Assembly: GCF_020905335.1 (NCBI RefSeq)
Contig: NZ_JAJJMN010000001.1
Coordinates: forward strand, 868,001-932,000
Source: Flavobacterium lipolyticum
GTDB lineage: Bacteria; Bacteroidota; Bacteroidia; Flavobacteriales; Flavobacteriaceae
Direction: 5' to 3'
Length of the DNA: 64,000 nt
This document shows, in pieces, positions 42,073-48,786 of the stretch. Both the position numbers and the translations under genes were made by a program. Position 1 is the first letter of the stretch. Every line of letters begins with the position of its first letter. Below the pieces are notes generated by a model. That model made no database searches. It saw nothing but the letters and a program-made list of their open reading frames with translations, and had not been told where the DNA came from.

Positions 42073-42699
42073 TTAGACTTTACCATTTAGCTTTGCCATT
42101 AAAGCCGCAATTCTCGCCTCACGTTTGTCCGGATCCATAACTTCACCTGGATTCTTTTGCTCATTGTCCTTTTCATAAAACCCAATGTGCTTATTGATTT
42201 TTTCAATAGACCATTCCTTACCATGAAGCTTAATCTCAATACCATACTTAGTCTGCTTTATCCCTTCAATACACATCTTTTGCGATTCGGAAAGCTTATC
42301 AAACGACTTTATCCTTAGCTCAGTACGCTTTTCAATTATCGTCGTAACAACTTTATTCTTTCCGGTCCCGGACGTTGTAGTTACCGGAACATCATATTCA
42401 TAGTACTCGACAAACTCATCGATTCGCGCCCGGCGAAGAATATCCAAATGACGAAGCATCTCTTCAGAAGTGATCTTAAACTCCTTTTTCGCGATATCAG
42501 CCACAACCGATTGCAATTCTTTTACCCTTGCCGATACCTTGCTATTACCCAACACCCTACACGCTGCTTCATGAATCGATTTATCAGACTTATTCTTATA
42601 CGAATATCCGGCCTCTTTGTACGCATCTGACTTAACCCCTAACCGTACATATGCCTGCGCAATAGCCTCTTGTAATATGGTCAAATTGTTTGTTTTCAT
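42073..42699 (-). CDS. terS: Terminase small subunit
   Basis: 208 residues. N-terminal HTH of the terminase_2 type (AIAQAYVRLGVKSDAYKEAGYSY, then an ARVKEL helix) that recognises the packaging site, followed by a helical oligomerisation region (ISSEEMLRHLDILRRARIDEF-like, about 75-100) and a charged C-terminus that should contact TerL. It is the first leftward gene after the control block; a possible minus-strand -7 box TATTTTTG lies at 42718-42725. Confidence 0.82.
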   Translation of the reverse strand: MKTNNLTILQEAIAQAYVRLGVKSDAYKEAGYSYKNKSDKSIHEAACRVLGNSKVSARVKELQSVVADIAKKEFKITSEEMLRHLDILRRARIDEFVEYYEYDVPVTTTSGTGKNKVVTTIIEKRTELRIKSFDKLSESQKMCIEGIKQTKYGIEIKLHGKEWSIEKINKHIGFYEKDNEQKNPGEVMDPDKREARIAALMAKLNGKV

Positions 42700-42777
42700 C
42701 GGTCCTCATTTAATTTACAAAAATAACATTTTAAATAATTTAATAACAAAATATGTTAAAGTTTACAATTCTCTTTC

Positions 42778-42804
42778 ACGACACAAAAATGCGTCGTATA
42801 TTTG
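42778..42804 (+). promoter_or_regulatory. Promoter and inverted repeat upstream of the rightward block
   Basis: -7 box TATATTTG at 42797-42804, preceded at the expected distance by TTTC (42774-42777) rather than TTTG. An inverted repeat ACGAC (42778-42782) / GTCGT (42793-42797) lies between the two elements and touches the box, as a repressor site would. Confidence 0.55.
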
Positions 42805-42848
42805 TATGGTAGAATTGAAACAATTATTAACAATTAAATTTTAAAACA

Positions 42849-43154
42849 ATGATTACTACAGAAGAGTACGAAAAGGCTCTCGGTATTGTAAATGAGTACC
42901 ATGAGCAAATTAGATTAGAGGCGATAGAAGTTAAAGAACTTATCAATCGCAAAACTGAAGAAACGTTCAGGAATTTAGAAGATGTTCAACCTGGCGACTT
43001 CGTAAAATGTGTCAACGTACACGGCGCAAGTAGCTTTACAAAGGACGAAAAGTATGAAGTACTAAGAGTTAAATGGACACAGTTCGAGATTACGAACGAT
43101 AAAGGAGTAAAGAAGTGGCACCGATTTTCAAATAAACACTTCAAATTAATTTAA
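42849..43154 (+). CDS. Hypothetical phage protein
   Basis: 101 residues. N-terminal helix with Glu/Lys (EYEKALGIVNEYHEQIRLEA), then a small beta domain of SH3-like pattern (VQPGDFVKCVNVHG, EKYEVLRVKW, FEITNDKGVKKWHRF). No family recognised. First gene of the rightward block and probably expressed from the promoter at 42797. Confidence 0.6.
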   Translation: MITTEEYEKALGIVNEYHEQIRLEAIEVKELINRKTEETFRNLEDVQPGDFVKCVNVHGASSFTKDEKYEVLRVKWTQFEITNDKGVKKWHRFSNKHFKLI

Positions 43155-43165
43155 ACTTACTAATC

Positions 43166-43189
43166 AAGGGAGGTCGAAAGACCTCTCTT
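43166..43189 (+). other. GAAA-tetraloop stem-loop before the next small gene
   Basis: AAGGGAGGTC and GACCTCTCTT pair as a 10-bp stem with a GAAA tetraloop, ending 15 nt before the next ATG. It lacks a long T tract and may be a leader structure or weak terminator. Confidence 0.7.
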
Positions 43190-43204
43190 TAAAAACAAAA
43201 ATCG

Positions 43205-43426
43205 ATGATTACAATAATAAAATATACATTCAAAAGAATCATTATCTGGTGGAAAGCCGTAATACTTGGATATCCATATTACAGAATTAAAAGCGAAAAA
43301 GGCGATGATGGTGAATACATTACCGGCTTCACTTATAGAAAAAGAGCAAAAGCAATAGCCAAAGAGACTGGAGGAAAACGCTTTATTGACTACAGTTTTA
43401 TTATTCACGAAGAACAAAACAAATAA
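43205..43426 (+). CDS. Small basic hypothetical protein
   Basis: 73 residues with an amphipathic or weakly hydrophobic N-terminus (MITIIKYTFKRIIIWWKAVI) and a basic helical C-terminal half (TYRKRAKAIAKETGGKRFIDYS). Not recognised. A stem-loop precedes it and another follows. The minus-strand frame over the same DNA is judged a shadow. Confidence 0.55.
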   Translation: MITIIKYTFKRIIIWWKAVILGYPYYRIKSEKGDDGEYITGFTYRKRAKAIAKETGGKRFIDYSFIIHEEQNK

Positions 43427-43438
43427 TAAGAAATCAGC

Positions 43439-43460
43439 AACCCGTCGTTAAGGACGGGTT
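43439..43460 (+). other. Stem-loop before the DUF3560 gene
   Basis: AACCCGTC and GACGGGTT form an 8-bp stem with a 6-nt loop, about 25 nt before the ATG at 43486. Confidence 0.7.
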
Positions 43461-43485
43461 TAAACAAACCTTAAAAAATAACATC

Positions 43486-44130
43486 ATGAATACTTACTCA
43501 AAATATGCCCCTAATGTCTTTGTTGCAAAATGCCCTGAAATGCACGAAAAAGGCGAAACAATAACACTTACTACTAAGTATGGCAAAGAACACGATTGCA
43601 TTGTGTTTAATCTAGTTGCGAAAGATAAAGATGGTAATTTCTTTTATTCAATCGTCTGGGCAGATGGCTTCAATTATCAAGAATATTGTAAACAGAAAGC
43701 CGATCGATACCAAAAATGGTCCGCATCTGCTGAGAAAAAAAGCACTGAATATTGGGAAGCTTCCCACGAAGGCAAAGATTTCCTTGTATTGGCCGAACCA
43801 ATCAAAATTGGACATCATTCTGAAAAACGACATAGAGCGTTAATTGAAAGGAATCATAACAGAATGAGTAAATCAGTTGAGCAAACCAAAATAGCCGAAC
43901 AGCACGAAAGTAAAGCTGACTACTGGAATCAGAAAGCACATCTAATTAATCTGTCGATGCCTGAAAGCGTAGAATATTATGAGTACAAAGTGGAAGAAAC
44001 AAAAGAGCGTCATGAAGGTCTTAAGTCTGGAAAGTACGAACGTACACACTCTTTTTCTTTAACCTATGCGAAAAAGGCAGTAAATGAAGCCGAAAAGAAT
44101 CTGGCCACTGCAAAAAAGCTTTGGGAATAA
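43486..44130 (+). CDS. DUF3560 domain protein
   Basis: 214 residues. The DUF3560 pattern is clear: KADRYQKWSASAEKKSTEYWEAS, LAEPIKIGHHSEKRHRALIERN and a long Lys/Glu-rich helical tail. The family occurs on phages and plasmids and has no assigned reaction. It lies in the rightward control block, preceded by a stem-loop and followed by a strong terminator. Confidence 0.82.
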   Translation: MNTYSKYAPNVFVAKCPEMHEKGETITLTTKYGKEHDCIVFNLVAKDKDGNFFYSIVWADGFNYQEYCKQKADRYQKWSASAEKKSTEYWEASHEGKDFLVLAEPIKIGHHSEKRHRALIERNHNRMSKSVEQTKIAEQHESKADYWNQKAHLINLSMPESVEYYEYKVEETKERHEGLKSGKYERTHSFSLTYAKKAVNEAEKNLATAKKLWE

Positions 44131-44140
44131 GTTATCAAAA

Positions 44141-44166
44141 AAAAACCTCTCGAAAGAGAGGTTTTT
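44141..44166 (+). terminator. Intrinsic terminator after the DUF3560 gene
   Basis: AAAAACCTCTC and GAGAGGTTTTT pair around a GAAA tetraloop with a T run. Confidence 0.9.
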
Positions 44167-44200
44167 ACCTTTTGTAGAAAGGAAACTTAATTATTAAAAT

Positions 44201-44208
44201 TAAATTTG
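44201..44208 (+). promoter_or_regulatory. -7 box of the small HTH gene
   Basis: TAAATTTG 18 nt before the ATG at 44226; no -33 TTTG within 17-23 nt, so activation or weak constitutive use is possible. Confidence 0.55.
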
Positions 44209-44225
44209 GCACAAATATACACATT

Positions 44226-44420
44226 ATGGATCCAATTGAAAAAATAAATAAAGTCTTAGATGATTTTGGAATGAGCGGAGTTAAAGCGGCCGAAGCAATG
44301 GGAATTACCTATAACACTTTTAGAAGCAAAAAGACCGGGAAGAATGAACGCCATTCATTCAATGAGAAGAATTACCAGGATCTACTTTCCTTTATAAAAG
44401 ATCTAGCAAATAAGCTTTAG
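44226..44420 (+). CDS. Small helix-turn-helix protein (Cro/repressor-like)
   Basis: 64 residues. Pattern MSGVKAAEAMGITYNTFRSKK (residues about 15-35) fits an HTH in which MGITYNTFRSK is the recognition segment, as in XRE/Cro-like phage regulators; a helical C-terminus follows. Probably a DNA-binding regulator of the early or lysogeny switch. Own -7 box upstream. The protein is too small to include a peptidase-type CI domain. Confidence 0.65.
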   Translation: MDPIEKINKVLDDFGMSGVKAAEAMGITYNTFRSKKTGKNERHSFNEKNYQDLLSFIKDLANKL

Positions 44421-44640
44421 GCAATAAAGAGAAATCCACTCAAAACAAAAGCTATTAGAAAGAAATAAATCGGTAAGAATTATTTGCTTTTTATTCTAAA
44501 AAGTCTATATTTTACGGTTAAAAAAACACTCCTAAACAACTTATATTACTGATATTCAGCAATATAAATATTGTATGAAAAATATCTCAATTTTTCGCTG
44601 TTGTTAAAAACTACGGGCAATTGTGAACAAGTTAGGCTTT
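44421..44640. other. Non-coding gap after the HTH gene
   Basis: About 220 nt of AT-rich sequence with short self-complementary AT patches (around 44545-44573, AATATTGC-type) but no ORF or clear promoter. Part of the long 44421-45179 control gap. Confidence 0.4.
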
Positions 44641-44687
44641 TATTTTCGACAGAAAAGAGCCAACTTTGTAGTCAACGAAAACCAAAA

Positions 44688-44720
44688 AAAAAGCCACAGC
44701 CTTGGAACTGTAGCTTTTTA
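44688..44720 (+). promoter_or_regulatory. Leader hairpin before small hydrophobic peptide A
   Basis: AAAAAGC-C-ACAG and CTGT-A-GCTTTTT pair around an 8-nt loop with one mismatch, ending 15 nt before the ATG at 44736. It resembles a terminator within the leader (T5 follows the stem). The same arrangement, including a preceding CCAAAAAAAAA run, exists before peptide B. Confidence 0.75.
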
Positions 44721-44735
44721 TAAATCTTGTTAATT

Positions 44736-44834
44736 ATGGATCTTCAAAACCCACAAGATTGGTTGACTTTTTCATCAATTGTTTTAAACATTATCAGTAC
44801 AATGTCTTATGTTGTACAAATGTGGAAAAAATAA
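44736..44834 (+). CDS. Small hydrophobic peptide A (candidate type I toxin)
   Basis: 32 codons: MDLQNPQDWLTFSSIVLNII then STMSYVVQMWKK. A single hydrophobic helix (residues about 9-30) ends in Trp-Lys-Lys, the topology of short membrane toxins and holin-like peptides. Too short for common ORF callers. Leader hairpin at 44688-44720, -7-like CAACTTTG at 44661-44668, and a strong terminator at 44863-44889. A TATATTTG box on the opposite strand at 44895-44902 points back at the gene. Expression is not demonstrated. Confidence 0.55.
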   Translation: MDLQNPQDWLTFSSIVLNIISTMSYVVQMWKK

Positions 44835-44862
44835 TAAAATTGTCATAAACCGATTTGCTCAA

Positions 44863-44890
44863 AACCATCCTCATTGAGGGTGGTTTTTAT
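44863..44890 (+). terminator. Intrinsic terminator of module A
   Basis: AAACCATCCTC and GAGGGTGGTTT pair (one wobble) around a short ATT loop with a following T run. Confidence 0.8.
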
Positions 44891-44894
44891 TTTA

Positions 44895-44936
44895 CAAATA
44901 TATACAAACAAAACATATGTTCTCAGTTTAGGAACA
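44895..44936 (-). promoter_or_regulatory. Convergent -7 box with operator-like palindrome beside module A
   Basis: On the minus strand TATATTTG (44902-44895) directs transcription into the 3' end of module A. Upstream of it lies TGTTC-N9-GAACA (44918-44936), a 5-bp-arm palindrome similar to the one at 45103-45119. -33 TTG is not clear. Confidence 0.45.
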
Positions 44937-45102
44937 AAAGTTAACTCTATTTTTATCAACAATAAGTGCTTCTTTTTTTTCATAACTAGAATCTTTCCTT
45001 ACCACTTCTACAATAACATCACTTAGATATACTTAAAAACCTTACTTATCATTTACTTCAGTAAGTCCTTTTTTATCTACTAAATAATCCTACTCACCAA
45101 TT

Positions 45103-45119
45103 TGTTCCAATTTAGAACA
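45103..45119 (+). promoter_or_regulatory. Operator-like palindrome TGTTC-N7-GAACA
   Basis: Second copy of the TGTTC/GAACA palindrome, upstream of the SRAP operon promoter; the core AGTTTAG/AATTTA is also similar between the copies. Likely a repressor site of the phage; which protein binds is unknown. Confidence 0.5.
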
Positions 45120-45121
45120 CT

Positions 45122-45162
45122 CGGTACAAATGCACTTGTTATAATCTATGCTAATTTTGTAC
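45122..45162 (+). promoter_or_regulatory. Promoter of the SRAP operon inside an inverted repeat
   Basis: GGTACAAA (45122-45129) is exactly inverted at 45155-45162 (TTTGTACC). The right half overlaps the -7 box TAATTTTG (45151-45158), so a protein bound to both halves would block RNA polymerase. The ATG of the first gene is 22 nt beyond the box. Confidence 0.6.
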
Positions 45163-45179
45163 CAATAAATTATTGAGCC

Positions 45180-45491
45180 ATGAATAGCAAAGTAAAAAAC
45201 GAGGTGGAAGCACACTTATTGAAGGCTTCTGGATTAGGGGAAAAGAGTGTCGGATATAAAGCAATCAAACAATTATTCTTAAATGAAGAATCGAGCCTAA
45301 TGTTTAATCATGTATTGCTACTTGATATTAGAAGAGGTTGTATTTTGCTTGGGTTGGATATTGAATTGGTTCGAAACAAAATAGTACTCACTGAAGCTGC
45401 AATTATTAAATACTATGAAAATGTAATGCATTTAAAAGCTCCACCTTCAGAAGAGGAAAAAAGTTATTACGAACGCCGCAAAGGATTATAA
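45180..45491 (+). CDS. Hypothetical protein of the SRAP operon
   Basis: 103 residues, mainly helical (NSKVKNEVEAHLLKASGLGE, MFNHVLLLDIRRGCILLGLD), ending in an acidic/basic SEEEKSYYERRKGL. Not recognised; it begins just after the operator and is probably co-transcribed with the SRAP gene 35 nt downstream. Position next to a repressor-type operator would suit a regulator, but no HTH is convincing. Confidence 0.6.
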   Translation: MNSKVKNEVEAHLLKASGLGEKSVGYKAIKQLFLNEESSLMFNHVLLLDIRRGCILLGLDIELVRNKIVLTEAAIIKYYENVMHLKAPPSEEEKSYYERRKGL

Positions 45492-45526
45492 GCAACTTTT
45501 TGTAAATTAGTGGAAAAAAGATAGTT

Positions 45527-46156
45527 ATGTGTTATTATGTTGACCAAAAATCTTCAAGACGCGATGTTAAAATTAGATTTAACATTGCTGTAAATGATAC
45601 GGGAAATTTTTACGAAGGAATGTTTGTCCGTGGATTCGATCACCCAAACTTGCCGATTATTACAAATAATAACTCCGATTTTGTTACAACTGACGCAACT
45701 TGGGGATTAATCCCATCATGGGCAAAAGACGATAGCTTTCAAAAAAAAAAGACTTTGAATGCTCGAATTGAATCAATTCATACTAAACCATCATATAAAA
45801 ATATAACTTCCAATAGATGTTTGATAATATCAACAGGGTTCTATGAATGGCGATGGTTAGACGTAAAAGGTACTAAAAAAGAAAAGTACTTTATTTCCTC
45901 CCAGATTGACGAAATATTTTGCTTTGCGGGATTGTATGACAATTGGGTCAATCCACTAACTGGGGTTAATTTTAAAACATTTACAATGGTCACGACCGCT
46001 GCCAATGAACTTATGCGTTATGTGCACAATCATAAACAACGTATGCCGATTATTTTAAAACGAGAGGATGAATTGTCCTGGCTAGATCCATCCAAAAACA
46101 TTTCCGATTTCGCATTGCCATATGAGAGCAAAATCATTGCTTTTCCAACAACTTAA
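45527..46156 (+). CDS. SOS response-associated peptidase family protein (SRAP/HMCES-like)
   Basis: 209 residues. SRAP fold: MCYYVD start, where Cys2 (after Met removal) is the DNA-reactive nucleophile; NARIESIHTKPSY; STGFYEWRW (active-site Glu); NHKQRMPIIL (active-site His region); SLDPS end. The family forms covalent links with abasic sites in single-stranded DNA and shields them. In a phage it may protect replicating DNA or counter host damage responses. Located behind a control region with operator-like repeats. Confidence 0.88.
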   Translation: MCYYVDQKSSRRDVKIRFNIAVNDTGNFYEGMFVRGFDHPNLPIITNNNSDFVTTDATWGLIPSWAKDDSFQKKKTLNARIESIHTKPSYKNITSNRCLIISTGFYEWRWLDVKGTKKEKYFISSQIDEIFCFAGLYDNWVNPLTGVNFKTFTMVTTAANELMRYVHNHKQRMPIILKREDELSWLDPSKNISDFALPYESKIIAFPTT

Positions 46157-46168
46157 AAAATATAATCA

Positions 46169-46483
46169 ATGGACTTTTTTAATGGAATGACGAATAATGC
46201 TTTTACAAAGTACTTTTTGGAGGAATTATATTCTAAAACCAAATTCGTGCAGCACGATGATTCAGACGAGTTCTTCGATCCGGAACAAGAGTATGGAAAA
46301 CATATTCAAGAGACACAGGCCAAATTGAATGCATTAATAAGACATTCAATAAATCAATCCGGAAATGCTGCAGGTGAAGAAGAAGAAACCAAGCTGTTTA
46401 ATGAAAAGAGAACAGAACTTTTTAAAACATTACTTCCAGAAATCGATAATTACATTGACAAAATAGAAGTTGATTACAACTAA
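46169..46483 (+). CDS. Hypothetical acidic protein downstream of SRAP
   Basis: 104 residues, acidic and helical (FVQHDDSDEFFDPEQEYG, AAGEEEETKLF), no membrane segment. Starts 12 nt after the SRAP stop and shares its operon. Ends at an AT-rich hairpin (46478-46496) shared with the convergent gene. Not recognised. Confidence 0.6.
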   Translation: MDFFNGMTNNAFTKYFLEELYSKTKFVQHDDSDEFFDPEQEYGKHIQETQAKLNALIRHSINQSGNAAGEEEETKLFNEKRTELFKTLLPEIDNYIDKIEVDYN

Positions 46484-46494
46484 ATGAAATTTAG

Positions 46495-46833
46495 TTAAAA
46501 ATTAATTGTTATATCCTTACCATCAGAATCAATTTTTATTTTAGATTCCATTGTAAATGAAAAATATTTGCAAATCAAATCATACACTTCATCAGGAGTA
46601 TAAGTATTGTAGTTAATCTCATCCCTACTTTCAAAATTAATAGTTATTATTGTCGTCAAACTAATCTTTTGTAGCATCTCGCGAGAAACATAGTCAGCTT
46701 CGTTGTCTAATTCTATCCCAAAATATTCAATAATAGGCCTGTCTTTTACAATCAAATTAACTACGAAATCCACAGATGGTTCGATTGGAATTTCTTTCCT
46801 GTAAGTTTCAAGTATAATTGTATTATTCATCAT
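46495..46833 (-). CDS. Hypothetical phage accessory protein
   Basis: 112 residues, soluble, alpha/beta (IPIEPSVDFVVNLIVKDRPI, TIITINFESRDEINYNT). Not recognised. Leftward, together with 46856-47362, between two rightward units; these two are likely expressed as a pair, possibly from the lysogen. Confidence 0.55.
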   Translation of the reverse strand: MMNNTIILETYRKEIPIEPSVDFVVNLIVKDRPIIEYFGIELDNEADYVSREMLQKISLTTIITINFESRDEINYNTYTPDEVYDLICKYFSFTMESKIKIDSDGKDITINF

Positions 46834-46855
46834 AGGATAAATATAATAAAAAAAC

Positions 46856-47362
46856 TTAATTATGTTTACTTTTTATTTTCTTCTGAACGTAAAGAGTATC
46901 GACAACTTTTGCAGGAGAATAAATCAACTTGTTTTGGCCTTTGTATGAAGTATTATGTTTGGATTGTTCCTCCTCTGAGCCTGGGAGGGTTGATGTATTT
47001 TCTCTATATTTTTTTTCTACATCGATAATACTATTTACTCCTCCAATCGCACCTAAAATAAGCACAGGCCAAAATGTGTAAAACTTTAGTCTTGACATCA
47101 AACTATCGTAATACTCCTTTCTTTCTAAATTTTTTTGCTTTTTATTTTTTGCTTTGATGTATTTTTTCCAACTCCCAATTTGCAAAACCTCCTGCCCTAA
47201 TACTGTAGACTCATATATTTCAGTGTTAACGCGAGGAGTATTCAAATATCCTTGGTTTTTTAAAACAACGGCGCATTTTATTTGCTCCCAATCTGTAATT
47301 GGCTCACAGTATCCTGTTCTTTGAATAATCTCGAATATTTCTTCAGCAATGTCGTCATTCAT
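46856..47362 (-). CDS. Hypothetical membrane protein (accessory)
   Basis: 168 residues with one hydrophobic segment near residue 100 (FYTFWPVLILGAIGGV), Lys-rich sequence before it and a charged, Ser/Lys-rich exterior or cytosolic part after. N-terminal 90 residues (DIAEEIFEIIQRTGYCEPI, LKNQGYL) look like a small winged-helix or PIN-unlike domain. Membrane topology and leftward isolation suggest a lysogenic conversion gene; no family is recognised. Confidence 0.55.
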   Translation of the reverse strand: MNDDIAEEIFEIIQRTGYCEPITDWEQIKCAVVLKNQGYLNTPRVNTEIYESTVLGQEVLQIGSWKKYIKAKNKKQKNLERKEYYDSLMSRLKFYTFWPVLILGAIGGVNSIIDVEKKYRENTSTLPGSEEEQSKHNTSYKGQNKLIYSPAKVVDTLYVQKKIKSKHN

Positions 47363-47640
47363 AATCGCACTTTATTAGATTAGATTTAATTACATTTTAA
47401 ATATAATAAAAAAACATCCAAGTATAAAATTTCTTGGAAATACGTAGAAATTCAATATAAACTAATAACTATAAATTTGATTGCGACATTCGAAAAAAAT
47501 AGAATAACATGTAATAATATAAAACTACTTTAAATAGCAATTATTGTCTTATTTTTACCAAACTATAGAAAAATACTTTGAATTAGCAAGTCGAGTTCTC
47601 ACAAAATATTGTTGATAATTAAGTTTTAAGATTATTCACA
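47363..47640. other. Non-coding gap before module B
   Basis: About 280 nt, very AT-rich, without ORF. A CCAAG...CTTGG short inverted repeat around 47418-47437 lies upstream of the leftward gene. No -33/-7 pair stands out in this stretch apart from a weak TATACTTG on the minus strand near 47419-47426. Confidence 0.4.
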
Positions 47641-47647
47641 TATAGCC

Positions 47648-47655
47648 TATCTTTG
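47648..47655 (+). promoter_or_regulatory. -7 box of module B
   Basis: TATCTTTG, about 100 nt before the peptide B ATG, leaving a leader that contains three hairpins. No TTTG -33 at the expected distance. Confidence 0.5.
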
Positions 47656-47660
47656 AAATT

Positions 47661-47742
47661 CTAATGAAAGTCATTAGCTGCCAAAAAAAAATGCTAAAGG
47701 TTGCAGCCTAAAGCATTTTCGAAAGGTTGAATTACTAACCTT
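47661..47742 (+). ncRNA. Structured leader with three hairpins before peptide B
   Basis: (1) CTAATGA-AAG-TCATTAG at 47661-47678; (2) AAAATGCT...AGCATTTT with an inner AGG/CCT stem at about 47688-47719, preceded by CCAAAAAAAAA; (3) AAGGTT...AACCTT at about 47722-47742. Together they could hide the start site or allow conditional termination. Peptide A has a similar hairpin after the same A run. Confidence 0.6.
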
Positions 47743-47756
47743 AAATATATAACCCA

Positions 47757-47852
47757 ATGATCGACATTAGTTATCTTATTTTATTACTAGGAGTTTCTGG
47801 TAAACTTCTACGTGAGCTCAGAAAGTATCACGAAAAAAAAACCAAAAAGTAA
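47757..47852 (+). CDS. Small hydrophobic peptide B (candidate type I toxin)
   Basis: 31 codons: MIDISYLILLLGVSGKLLRE then LRKYHEKKTKK. A hydrophobic N-terminal segment is followed by a strongly basic tail, as in known short membrane toxins. Long structured leader, G/C-rich terminator immediately after, and a full TTG-N18-TACTTTTG promoter on the opposite strand reading back into its 3' end. Too short for ordinary ORF calling; expression is not proven. Confidence 0.55.
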   Translation: MIDISYLILLLGVSGKLLRELRKYHEKKTKK

Positions 47853-47859
47853 TTTTATT

Positions 47860-47895
47860 TAAGCCCCCATTTTATTTAAAACAAAATGGGGGTTT
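47860..47895 (+). terminator. Intrinsic terminator of module B
   Basis: A CCCCCATTTT / AAAATGGGGG stem of 10 bp around an AT loop, followed by TTTG...T runs. Confidence 0.85.
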
Positions 47896-47910
47896 GTATT
47901 TTTTACAATA

Positions 47911-47939
47911 CAAAAGTAGTACTATTTTTTTGATTACAA
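47911..47939 (-). promoter_or_regulatory. Convergent promoter reading into module B (candidate antitoxin RNA)
   Basis: Minus strand TTG (47939-47937), 18-nt spacer, TACTTTTG (47918-47911). It points left into the terminator and coding part of peptide B. There is no leftward ORF in the next 500 nt, so the product would be a non-coding antisense RNA. Confidence 0.6.
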
Positions 47940-47955
47940 TACCCCTTTAATCAAA

Positions 47956-47995
47956 AATAACTATTAAATTTAATACATTAGATTTAATAGTTATT
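47956..47995 (-). terminator. Terminator of the leftward early operon
   Basis: Perfect 14-bp AT-rich arms (47956-47969 and 47982-47995) followed, on the minus strand, by TTTTG. It lies 27 nt past the stop of the ASCH gene, the last gene of the early leftward operon. Confidence 0.7.
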
Positions 47996-48021
47996 CATTT
48001 ATTACACACAATAACAATCTG

Positions 48022-48495
48022 TTAAAAAACTAATTCCTTATTATATTCCCACAAAGAAAGCTTTCCTTTTACGTTTAGGATTGGTTTGTCATAAAGAACC
48101 GGATTAGCCAACACCCAATTCCAGATTGGTTTACCTTTGTATAGTGGAACACCTTCAACTGTGGTTCCGATAACCTCCGTTTTCTCGGCCCAAATAGAAG
48201 GATGATTTATCACGCAATCAATAATTTCAACTTCTCCAATAATTTGAGAAGTTTGTTTGTATGATTCAAGCATTTTAAAATCTAAATATGAATCAATAAA
48301 TATTGATGCTTGTTCGTCTGTAAATATTTTATAAGGCTCTTTTGCAGGAGAGCCAGAAGCATGAACATAAATCCTACCACGAAAATGCGTTTGCCAGGTT
48401 CTATTTTCAATATCCTTTATCCCTAAAAGTGGATTATCTACTCTTGGTGTGCAAATCAAATGTGCCCACGGTTGTTTTATTGATAGTGTTTTCAT
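48022..48495 (-). CDS. ASCH domain protein
   Basis: 157 residues. ASCH/PUA-like pattern: MKTLSIKQPWAHLIC, GIKDIENRTW, FRGRIYVHASG, and WNWVLANP with LYDKPI near the end. ASCH domains bind modified nucleosides or RNA; some are amidohydrolases of modified cytidine. In a phage it may process nucleotides or modify RNA. Last gene of the early operon, overlapping its upstream neighbour by 4 nt (ATGA). Confidence 0.82.
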   Translation of the reverse strand: MKTLSIKQPWAHLICTPRVDNPLLGIKDIENRTWQTHFRGRIYVHASGSPAKEPYKIFTDEQASIFIDSYLDFKMLESYKQTSQIIGEVEIIDCVINHPSIWAEKTEVIGTTVEGVPLYKGKPIWNWVLANPVLYDKPILNVKGKLSLWEYNKELVF

Positions 48496-48782
48496 GAATA
48501 AGTGATATTATATAAGTTCAAATCAAATCGATCTTCATCAAAATACTTTGCAAAAATCTTTTTTACTCTAGTTTTGTAGCGTTCAAGTAAATCAATAGCT
48601 TTTGGAGTATAAATAAATCCGAGGTCTATTTCGGAAAACTCAAAATCTCCAAATTCTTCGTCAGTTGGCTCTCTTGTATACTTTTCAATGCCAACCATAC
48701 TTTCTAAAAAATCATCGATCATTTCACTTAGAATACAGTTTAGGTCCTGCTCACTTTTAATTTCAATTCTTTTATTTTTCAT
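48492..48782 (-). CDS. Hypothetical phage protein
   Basis: 96 residues from MKNKRIEIKSEQDLNCI; a start 12 codons earlier would overlap the upstream gene. Acidic, with a helical second half (PKAIDLLERYKTRVKKIFAK). Not recognised. Coupled to the ASCH gene by ATGA. Confidence 0.55.
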   Translation of the reverse strand: MKNKRIEIKSEQDLNCILSEMIDDFLESMVGIEKYTREPTDEEFGDFEFSEIDLGFIYTPKAIDLLERYKTRVKKIFAKYFDEDRFDLNLYNITYS

Positions 48783-48786
48783 GATT

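Noticed and set aside
43160..43417. Minus-strand ORF of 85 codons
   Set aside because: Shadow of the rightward small basic gene and it reads through a leader stem-loop; isolated in orientation.
44226..44420. Full CI-type repressor
   Set aside because: Only 64 residues with an HTH; no C-terminal peptidase or dimerisation domain.
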